Shown here one piece after another: positions 57,938 through 64,000 of a stretch of 64,000 nt of DNA. The stretch is from assembly GCF_024703995.1 (NCBI RefSeq), contig NZ_JAMXQV010000004.1, positions 186,001 through 250,000 of the forward strand. Direction: 5' to 3'. This DNA is from Amycolatopsis iheyensis. GTDB taxonomy: Bacteria; Actinomycetota; Actinomycetes; Mycobacteriales; Pseudonocardiaceae. Each line of letters starts with the position of its first letter. Positions within the stretch are counted from its first letter, which is position 1. A program made the position numbers and the translations under genes. The notes below the pieces were generated by a model. It saw only the letters and a list, made by a program, of their open reading frames with translations, was not told the origin of the DNA and ran no database searches.

Positions 57938-59385
57938 GCGTCGTCGTCCAGCTCGTCCCCGTCGGGGCCGTCGCGCCGGATCCGGCGGGCTTCCTTGCGC
58001 TCGGCCGCGCCGACGCGGTCGTTGCGCTCCAGCCGGACGTCCGTGCCGCGGCCGGACAGGTGCATCGCCACCTGAGGTGTCGAGGGCTCCCACTCGAACT
58101 GGACGTCGCCGATCGTGACCGGGCTGCCCGGCACCGCGCCGAGCTTCGCCAGCTTCTCCTCGACGCCGAGCCGGTCGAGCCGGTCGGCCAGGTAGCCGAC
58201 GGCTTCGTCGTTCGCGAAGTTCGTCTGGCGGATCCACCGCTCCGGGCGGGTGCCGCGCACGATGAACGCGCCCTCTTCCTCGGGGTCGACCTCGACGGTG
58301 AAGCCCGAGTCGTCGACGGCCATCGGCCGCAGCACGATCTTCTCCGGCTCCAGCACCGGCTGCGCCTCGCGGTACTCCTCGACGACCGCGGCCAGCGCGA
58401 ACGTCAGCTCCCGCAGCCCCTTGCGCGACGCCGTGGAGACCTCGAAGACCCGCAGGCCGCGGGCCTCCAGCTCCGGCCGGACGAACTCGGCGAGCTCGGC
58501 GGCCTCGGGGACGTCGATCTTGTTGAGGACGACCACGCGCGGCCGCTCCTCGAGCTTCCCGCCCAGGCTCGGCGTGTACTTCGCGAGCTCTTCCTCCAGC
58601 GCGTCCACATCGGACAGCGGATCGCGCCCCGGCTCCAGCGTGGCGCAGTCGACGACGTGCACCAGCACCGCGCACCGCTCGATGTGGCGCAGGAAGTCCA
58701 GGCCCAGGCCCTTGCCCTCGGACGCGCCGGGGATCAGGCCGGGCACGTCGGCCATGGTGAACACCGTCTCGCCGCCGGTGATGACGCCGAGGTTCGGCAC
58801 CAGCGTGGTGAACGGGTAGTCGGCGATCTTCGGCTTGGCCGCGGACAGCACCGAGATCAGCGACGACTTGCCGGCGGACGGGAAGCCCAGCAGGCCGACG
58901 TCGGCGACCGAGCGCAGCTCCAGCGTCAGGTCGCGGCTCTCCCCCGGCTCGCCCAGCAGCGCGAACCCGGGGGCCTTGCGGGCCTTCGACGACAGCGCGG
59001 CGTTGCCGAGGCCACCGCGGCCGCCCTGCGCGGCGACGAACGTGGTGCCCGGGCCGATCAGGTCGGCGACCAGCTCGCCGTCTTCGGTGAACACGACGGT
59101 GCCCGAGGGCACCTTCATCACGAGGGTCTCCCCCGCCGCGCCCGCGCGGTTGCCGCCCTGGCCCATCTTGCCGCTGCCCGCCTTGGCGTGCGGGCGGAAG
59201 TGGAAGTCGAGCAGGGTGTGCACGTTGGGGTCGACGACCAGCAGGACGTCGCCGCCGTTGCCGCCGTTGCCGCCGTCCGGGCCGCCGAGCGGCTTGAACT
59301 TCTCGCGGTGCACCGAGGCGCAGCCGTTCCCCCCGTCACCTGCGGTCAGGTGGATCACCGCACGGTCCACGAACCGGGACGCCAT
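57934..59385 (-). CDS. obg: Obg/CgtA GTPase
   Basis: A 483-residue ribosome-associated GTPase. The glycine-rich N-terminal OBG fold ([34 protein letters not shown]) is followed by the G domain: [15 protein letters not shown] (G1), [17 protein letters not shown] (G2/G3) and VLNKIDVP (G4), and an OCT domain at the C-terminus. It is essential for late 50S assembly in most bacteria. rpmA precedes it but a strong terminator lies between, so obg probably has its own promoter. proB overlaps its stop. Confidence 0.95.
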   Translation of the reverse strand: MASRFVDRAVIHLTAGDGGNGCASVHREKFKPLGGPDGGNGGNGGDVLLVVDPNVHTLLDFHFRPHAKAGSGKMGQGGNRAGAAGETLVMKVPSGTVVFTEDGELVADLIGPGTTFVAAQGGRGGLGNAALSSKARKAPGFALLGEPGESRDLTLELRSVADVGLLGFPSAGKSSLISVLSAAKPKIADYPFTTLVPNLGVITGGETVFTMADVPGLIPGASEGKGLGLDFLRHIERCAVLVHVVDCATLEPGRDPLSDVDALEEELAKYTPSLGGKLEERPRVVVLNKIDVPEAAELAEFVRPELEARGLRVFEVSTASRKGLRELTFALAAVVEEYREAQPVLEPEKIVLRPMAVDDSGFTVEVDPEEEGAFIVRGTRPERWIRQTNFANDEAVGYLADRLDRLGVEEKLAKLGAVPGSPVTIGDVQFEWEPSTPQVAMHLSGRGTDVRLERNDRVGAAERKEARRIRRDGPDGDELDDDA

Positions 59386-59417
59386 GACTTGCCTCTTTCA
59401 CCTGCGGAAGATCGGAC

Positions 59418-59465
59418 ACAAAAAGAAACGAGGGGTGGCACCGGATATTCCGGCCCCACCCCTCG
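59418..59465 (-). terminator. Intrinsic terminator after rpmA (minus strand)
   Basis: On the minus strand a stem CGAGGGGTGG (paired 59456-59465 with 59429-59438), with an inner CCGGA/TCCGG stem, is followed by TTTCTTTTTGTG (59418-59428). It lies 25 bases after the rpmA stop and ends the rplU-rpmA transcript. Confidence 0.85.
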
Positions 59466-59489
59466 TCAGAGGTCTAGACAGAAGCCGAA

Positions 59490-59747
59490 TCAGGCTTCCG
59501 ACGGCACGATGTTGACCGTCTTGCGGCCACGCTTCTCGCCGAACTTGACCGCGCCGGCGGCCAGGGCGAACAGCGTGTCGTCGCCGCCACGGCCGACGTT
59601 CACGCCGGGGTGGAACTTGGTGCCGCGCTGGCGGATCAGGATCTCGCCGGCGTTGACTTCCTGGCCACCGAAGCGCTTGACGCCGAGGCGCTGCGCGTTC
59701 GAGTCACGACCGTTGCGGGAGCTGGAAGCACCCTTCTTGTGAGCCAT
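59490..59747 (-). CDS. rpmA: Large-subunit ribosomal protein L27
   Basis: An 85-residue protein: [28 protein letters not shown] is the near-universal L27 start, with its N-terminal tail near the peptidyl-transferase centre, and the end [20 protein letters not shown] is typical. ATG 59747 follows a GGATT-type leader (weak ribosome-binding site). rplU lies 37 bases upstream on the same strand, and a strong terminator follows. Confidence 0.97.
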   Translation of the reverse strand: MAHKKGASSSRNGRDSNAQRLGVKRFGGQEVNAGEILIRQRGTKFHPGVNVGRGGDDTLFALAAGAVKFGEKRGRKTVNIVPSEA

Positions 59748-59784
59748 AGCCCAATCCTCTTTCTAACTGAAGATCCGGAAGTTC

Positions 59785-60099
59785 TTACTTGGAGATGGCG
59801 GTGACCTCGACGCGGGTCAGCTTCTGCCGGTGACCCTGGCGCTTGTGGTAGCCCGTCTTGTTCTTGAACTTGTGGATCCGGATCTTCGGACCCTTGGTCT
59901 GCTCGACGACCTTGCCGGTGACCGAGACCTTCGCCAACGCGTCGGCGTCCGTGGTGATCTCGCCACCGTCCACGAACAGCACGGCGGGGAGAATGTGCTC
60001 GGTGCCCGGCTCGCCCTCGAGCTTCTCGACCTCGACGACGTCGCCGACGGCCACCTTGTACTGCTTGCCGCCGGTCTTGACGATCGCGTACGCCGACAC
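59785..60099 (-). CDS. rplU: Large-subunit ribosomal protein L21
   Basis: A 104-residue protein. It reads [43 protein letters not shown] and [26 protein letters not shown], the signature of L21. The start is GTG 60099 with GGAG 6 bases upstream; an ATG at 60114 would add residues not seen in the family. It precedes rpmA as in most bacteria. Confidence 0.95.
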   Translation of the reverse strand: MSAYAIVKTGGKQYKVAVGDVVEVEKLEGEPGTEHILPAVLFVDGGEITTDADALAKVSVTGKVVEQTKGPKIRIHKFKNKTGYHKRQGHRQKLTRVEVTAISK

Positions 60100-60222
60100 G
60101 GAAGTCTCCTGCATTACTCGACAATGGGTGGGGGCTCCGCGCGATCGGCCCACCTCCGGGAAGGCGGTCCTGGACTCGCGCAGGCGACCTGCTCTGGTGG
60201 CAGGCCGTACTACAGGTTACGT

Positions 60223-60255
60223 GGGGTGCCCCGGTGCGCTACCACCGGGGTCCCC
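60223..60255. terminator. GC-rich hairpin between rne and rplU
   Basis: CCCCGGTG (60229-60236) pairs with CACCGGGG (60243-60250) around a six-base loop, with further GGGG/CCCC pairing outside. It starts about 23 bases after the rne stop on the minus strand. It has no T-run. Confidence 0.55.
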
Positions 60256-60277
60256 TAGTTGTTCAACAGCTCTGTGT

Positions 60278-63200
60278 TCACTGGCTCTGGTCGGACGCGT
60301 GCACCGGCGGCCCCGCCGGGCGCGACGCGGCCCGGCGCGGACGGCGCCGGGTGGAGCGCACGGCCGGTTCGGGCACGCTGACCTCGGGTTCGGCGGTCTC
60401 CGAAGACTCCGAGACCGGCTCTTCGACCGGCTCCGGCGCCGGCGACCGCTCGACCTCGGGCTCCTCGGCCTGCGGCACCGGCGTCTCGTCCGCCTCGGTG
60501 GTCACCGGGGTGCCGGCGACCTCCTGGGCGGGCTCGGCGGCCGGCTCGGCCGCCACCGGCGTCTCGTCGGCCTCCGTGGTGGCCGGCACGTCCGCGACCT
60601 CCGTGGCGGGCTCCGGGACGTGCCCGTTGCCGTTCAGCGCGCCCGGCTCGTGCTCCTTGGCGGCCTTCGAGGCGTTCGCCATCGCCGCCACCGCCGACGC
60701 GATCGACTCGCGCTGCTCCGGCGTCGGGACGGCGTGCACCTCGGCCTTGGCCGGCTCGGCCGGCTGCTCCTTGGCGGCCTCCTCGCCCTTGCCCCGGCCC
60801 CGCGACCGGCGGGAGCTCTTCTCCCCGCCGCCGTTGCCGCCGTTGCCACCACCGCCGCCGTTGCCGTTGCCGCCGTGGCTGTGCGAGCCACCGCCGCCGC
60901 CCGAGCGCTGCGGCTCGGTCGAGACGACCACGCCCCGGCCCTTGCAGTGCTCACACGGCGTCGAGAACGCCTCCAGCAGCCCGGTGCCGATCTTCTTGCG
61001 GGTCATCTGCACCAGGCCGAGCGAGGTGACCTCGGCGACCTGGTGGCGCGTGCGGTCGCGGCCGAGGCACTCGGTCAGGCGGCGCAGCACCAGCTCGCGG
61101 TTGGACTCGAGCACCATGTCGATGAAGTCGATGACGATGATGCCGCCGATGTCCCGCAGCCGGAGCTGGCGGACGATCTCCTCCGCCGACTCCAGGTTGT
61201 TGCGGGTCACCGTCTCCTCGAGGTTGCCACCCGAACCGGTGAACTTGCCGGTGTTGACGTCGATGACCGTCATCGCCTCGGTGCGGTCGATGACCAGGTA
61301 ACCACCGCTGGGCAGCCAGACCTTGCGGTCGAGCGCCTTGGTGATCTGCTCGTCGATCCGGTGGTCGGCGAACGCGTCGCCCGTGCCGGTGTAGCGCTTG
61401 AGGCGCTCGGTGAGCTCCGGCGCGACGTGGCTGACGTAGCCGTTGATGGTCTCCCAGGAGCGGTTGCCCTGGATCTCCAGCTTGGCGAAGTCCTCGGTGA
61501 AGAGGTCACGCACGACCTTGACCAGCAGGTCCGGCTCTTCGTAGAGCATGGTCGGCGCGCCGCCCTTCTTGCCGGAACCGGCGGCGGCCTTCTCCTTGAT
61601 GACGTCCCACTGCGCCTTCAGGCGGTCGACGTCGCGGCCCAGCTCCTCCTCGCCGATGCCCTCGGAGGCGGTGCGGATGATGACACCCGCGTCCTCCGGG
61701 ACGATCCGCTTGAGGATGTCCTTCAGGCGACGGCGCTCGTTCTCCGGCAGCTTGCGGGAGATGCCGGTGGCGCCGCCCGCGGGGACGTACACCAGGAAGC
61801 GGCCGGGCAGCGAGATCTGCGTGGTCAGCCGGGCGCCCTTGTGCCCGACCGGGTCCTTGGTCACCTGGACCAGCACGGAGTCACCGGTGGAGAGCGCCTG
61901 CTCGATCTTGCGGGCCTTGCCCTCCAGGCCGGCGGCGTCCCAGTCGACCTCACCGGCGTAGAGCACCGCGTTGCGGCCGCGGCCGATGTCGATGAACGCG
62001 GCCTCCATGGAGGGCAGCACGTTCTGGACGCGGCCGAGGTAGACGTTGCCGACGATCGAGCCGGAGCCCGACTGCGTCACGAAGTGCTCGACCAGCACGC
62101 CGTCCTCGAGCACGCCGATCTGCGTCGAGTCGCCCTTCTCGGCGACGACCATCGTGCGCTCGACCGACTCGCGGCGGGCGAGGAACTCGGCCTCGGACAG
62201 GATCGGGGCGCGGCGGCGGCCGGCCTCGCGGCCGTCGCGGCGGCGCTGGCGCTTGGCCTCCAGGCGGGTCGAGCCGCGGACGCTGCGGACCTCGTCGCGC
62301 GCCGGGCGCTCGGCCTGCTCGGCCTTGGCCTGGCGGACGTGGGTGACGGTGTTGGGCGGGTCGTCGGTGCCCTCGGCGTCGTCACCGTCGGAGCCCTTGC
62401 GGCGACGACGGCGGCGACGGCGCTTGCTGCCGCCCTCGCCCTCGCCTTCGTCGCTGTCGGAGTCGGCGTCCGCTTCCGTGGTGGCTTCCTCGGCCTCTTC
62501 GGCGTCCGCTTCGGGCTTTTCGTCCCCGTTGCGGGACTTCCGGCGCGGCTGCTCCTCGGCCTGGTCGTCGTTCTCGGCGGTGTCGTCGCTGCCGTCGGCG
62601 CCCTTGCCACGGCCACGGCCCCGACGCCCGCGGCGGCGACGGCGGCGGCTGCCGGCGTCGTCACCGTCTTCGTCGGTCTCGGTGGCCGCGGTGGTGTCTT
62701 CGGTCTCTTCTTCGGCCGCCTCGGGCTCGCGACGGGGCTCGGGCCGGGCCTCCGGCTCCGCGAACGGGTCGGCGGGCTTGCGGGCCGGCTTCGCGGCGGG
62801 CTCCGGCGGCAGGAAGACCGGCGACGGCGCGGCGAACACCGGCAGGTGGGCGCGGGTCTTCTGCCGCGGGCGCGGCTTCTCGGCCTCGGCGACGGGGACC
62901 TCCGGCACCGGCGGGGCCTGCTTCGCGGTGCGGCCGGTGGCCTGGCCCTGGTCGGCGGCGCCGGTCGCGGGCTGCTGGGCGAAGGGCTGGCCGGCCTTGC
63001 CGCGGCCGGCGGGCTGGTCCTGGCGGGCGGTGTCCGGGGTGGCACCGCTCTGGCCGGGGTTGCGCTGGTCAGCGCTGGCTTGGCCAGCACTGGCGCGGTC
63101 GGCGTTGTCCTGGGTGGCGTTGTCCTGAGCGGCGCTGTCCTGGCCGACGCTGCCCTGGCCGGGGTTGCGCTGGCCAGCGCTGCCTTGAGCAGCATTGGCG

Positions 63201-63619
63201 CGGTCGGCACTGCTCCGGCCTGCGATGTCCTGAGCGGCACTGTCCTGGCCGGCGCTGCCCTGAGCGGCGCGGCCTTGGCCGGCAGCGCTTTGGCCGGCAC
63301 TGCTCTGAGCGGCGCCACCCTGGCCGGCGGCGGGCTGTTCGACGGCCTGGGCCTCGTCCTGGGGTGCGGCCTCGGCCGCGTTGCCGGGCGCGAAGGCCTC
63401 GGCCACCTTGAGCGCCACTTCCCTGGTCACGCTCGACTGGGCGCTCCGCACGCTTTCGCCCAGCTCGGCGAGCTTGGCGAGGACGTCCCGGCTGTGCGAC
63501 TCGAGCAGCTTGGCCAGCGCGTGCACCCGGATCCGGGCCGGCAGGTCGGCCAGCGGGCCGCTCGGGGGTGTGGCGGGATTCCCGCCGGTGTGCTCGGCGG
63601 GTGTTTCCGCGTTCGACAT
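60278..63619 (-). CDS. rne: Ribonuclease E/G
   Basis: A 1113-residue endoribonuclease that starts mRNA decay and rRNA/tRNA processing. The N-terminal ~480 residues are low-complexity: a repeat region at ~96-200, acidic/arginine-rich tracts ([12 protein letters not shown]) and AT-rich linkers. The S1 domain begins near residue 515 and the catalytic region holds Asp787 in MTVIDVNTG and Asp831/Asp834 in VIDFIDM. The zinc link is CEHCKGRG (Cys889, Cys892). A long arginine/glycine tail follows. ATG 63619 follows GGAGGAG. Catalytic-domain order matches actinobacterial RNase E. Confidence 0.93.
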   Translation of the reverse strand: MSNAETPAEHTGGNPATPPSGPLADLPARIRVHALAKLLESHSRDVLAKLAELGESVRSAQSSVTREVALKVAEAFAPGNAAEAAPQDEAQAVEQPAAGQGGAAQSSAGQSAAGQGRAAQGSAGQDSAAQDIAGRSSADRANAAQGSAGQRNPGQGSVGQDSAAQDNATQDNADRASAGQASADQRNPGQSGATPDTARQDQPAGRGKAGQPFAQQPATGAADQGQATGRTAKQAPPVPEVPVAEAEKPRPRQKTRAHLPVFAAPSPVFLPPEPAAKPARKPADPFAEPEARPEPRREPEAAEEETEDTTAATETDEDGDDAGSRRRRRRGRRGRGRGKGADGSDDTAENDDQAEEQPRRKSRNGDEKPEADAEEAEEATTEADADSDSDEGEGEGGSKRRRRRRRRKGSDGDDAEGTDDPPNTVTHVRQAKAEQAERPARDEVRSVRGSTRLEAKRQRRRDGREAGRRRAPILSEAEFLARRESVERTMVVAEKGDSTQIGVLEDGVLVEHFVTQSGSGSIVGNVYLGRVQNVLPSMEAAFIDIGRGRNAVLYAGEVDWDAAGLEGKARKIEQALSTGDSVLVQVTKDPVGHKGARLTTQISLPGRFLVYVPAGGATGISRKLPENERRRLKDILKRIVPEDAGVIIRTASEGIGEEELGRDVDRLKAQWDVIKEKAAAGSGKKGGAPTMLYEEPDLLVKVVRDLFTEDFAKLEIQGNRSWETINGYVSHVAPELTERLKRYTGTGDAFADHRIDEQITKALDRKVWLPSGGYLVIDRTEAMTVIDVNTGKFTGSGGNLEETVTRNNLESAEEIVRQLRLRDIGGIIVIDFIDMVLESNRELVLRRLTECLGRDRTRHQVAEVTSLGLVQMTRKKIGTGLLEAFSTPCEHCKGRGVVVSTEPQRSGGGGGSHSHGGNGNGGGGGNGGNGGGEKSSRRSRGRGKGEEAAKEQPAEPAKAEVHAVPTPEQRESIASAVAAMANASKAAKEHEPGALNGNGHVPEPATEVADVPATTEADETPVAAEPAAEPAQEVAGTPVTTEADETPVPQAEEPEVERSPAPEPVEEPVSESSETAEPEVSVPEPAVRSTRRRPRRAASRPAGPPVHASDQSQ
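63020..63334 (-). repeat. 15-nt tandem repeats coding (Q/R)xxA(G/A/D) in rne
   Basis: About 21 units of five residues (QSSAG, QSAAG, QGRAA, QGSAG, QDSAA, ...) span residues ~96-200 of RNase E. The codons are similar enough that the DNA forms degenerate 15-base repeats. The region is probably disordered and prone to length change; no function is known to me. Confidence 0.75.
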
Positions 63620-64000
63620 GTGTCTCCTCCGCCCCCGGGCGCGTCTGCCGGTTGCACCGGCAGGGACGCGGCCGCGCAGGGGCCCCTTTCTGTTCGTTCC
63701 GCCGTGGTGGTCACCAGCGGCGGGAATCCTTGCCCGACGACCGGGCGCCGCACCACCGCAACCCGGTGACGCGACCCGGTCAAAGGTCTGCTCGGCGTTG
63801 TGCGTCGGCACTCGCGGCCCCCGGGCCGCCCGCCACGTCGTCCAGCCGCCCGGCTCGCGGGCGGCGACGCGCGTCGTGCTCTTCGTGCACATCACCGGGC
63901 CACAACACCGCAGGCAGCACCTCTCACGTGCGCCCCGCGGCCCGGTGGCCTCCCCGAGTATCCCACACCGGGTGACCGCGCACGTGTACTCGGTACCTCC
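63620..64000 (-). other. rne leader and promoter region; no gene seen
   Basis: The 381 bases upstream of the rne ATG to the end of the window hold no supported open frame on either strand. RNase E genes often have long autoregulatory leaders, and a TTGACC at 63775-63780 on the minus strand could be a -35 box. Several GC-rich inverted stretches are present, but none is strong enough to name. Confidence 0.4.

Noticed and set aside
59858..63769. A 1303-codon plus-strand frame opposite rplU and rne
   Set aside because: It is the mirror of the RNase E gene. Its pentapeptide-like stretch reflects the rne repeats. The minus-strand genes have full family support.

Overview
The window is high-GC actinobacterial chromosome. 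The gene order nadD-rsfS-gpgP-octT-degV-comEA-comEC with holA and rpsT nearby, the block proB-obg-rpmA-rplU-rne, F420-type LLM and PPOX proteins, a SAM-I riboswitch, a DasR-type site and frequent GTG/TTG starts all fit a mycobacterial relative. Codon use and the mix of accessory enzymes suggest Pseudonocardiaceae, most likely Amycolatopsis; this genus call is an inference.

Layout: (1) 1-12.6 kb: end of a dihydropyrimidinase with an LLM oxidoreductase, then a palindrome filled with poly-G/poly-C blocks, a secreted peptidase-like hydrolase, a styrene-monooxygenase-like flavoenzyme, a frameshifted HsdR-N protein, a serine hydrolase, a siderophore-interacting protein behind an IdeR-like box, a TetR/SnoaL pair, a quinone oxidoreductase, hemW and a VOC/TetR pair. 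(2) 13.2-18.9 kb: an assimilatory sulfate operon (leader peptide, sulfite reductase, zinc-ribbon protein, cysH, cysD, cysN, sirohydrochlorin chelatase), its genes joined mostly by 4-nt overlaps. (3) 19-38 kb: accessory and regulatory genes, including an MFS/Lrp pair, a membrane-anchored barnase-like RNase with barstar, permease, MarR with a perfect 22-bp palindrome, a GH20 hexosaminidase under a predicted DasR site, a CHAP/lectin protein without a clear start, Uma2 and lepA.

(4) 38-49 kb: rpsT, holA, thrC behind a SAM-I riboswitch, comEC, comEA, then degV-octT-gpgP-rsfS-nadD; gpgP and octT are assigned to methylglucose lipopolysaccharide synthesis by homology to the syntenic mycobacterial genes. 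(5) 49-56.6 kb: a RecQ-like helicase with a phosphoribosyltransferase-like tail, an MHS-type transporter, argS, a PPOX protein, a monooxygenase and a TetR/SDR pair. (6) 56.6-64 kb: a palindromic repeat cluster, proB, obg, rpmA, rplU and a large RNase E/G with a repetitive N-terminal arm.

I saw no tRNA, rRNA, CRISPR array, insertion sequence, prophage or integrated element, and no clear multi-gene novel system. The strongest leads are regulatory (sulfur leader peptide, DasR site, SAM riboswitch on thrC, CRP-like site) plus the RecQ-PRT fusion, the RNase/barstar pair and two families of intergenic palindromes.
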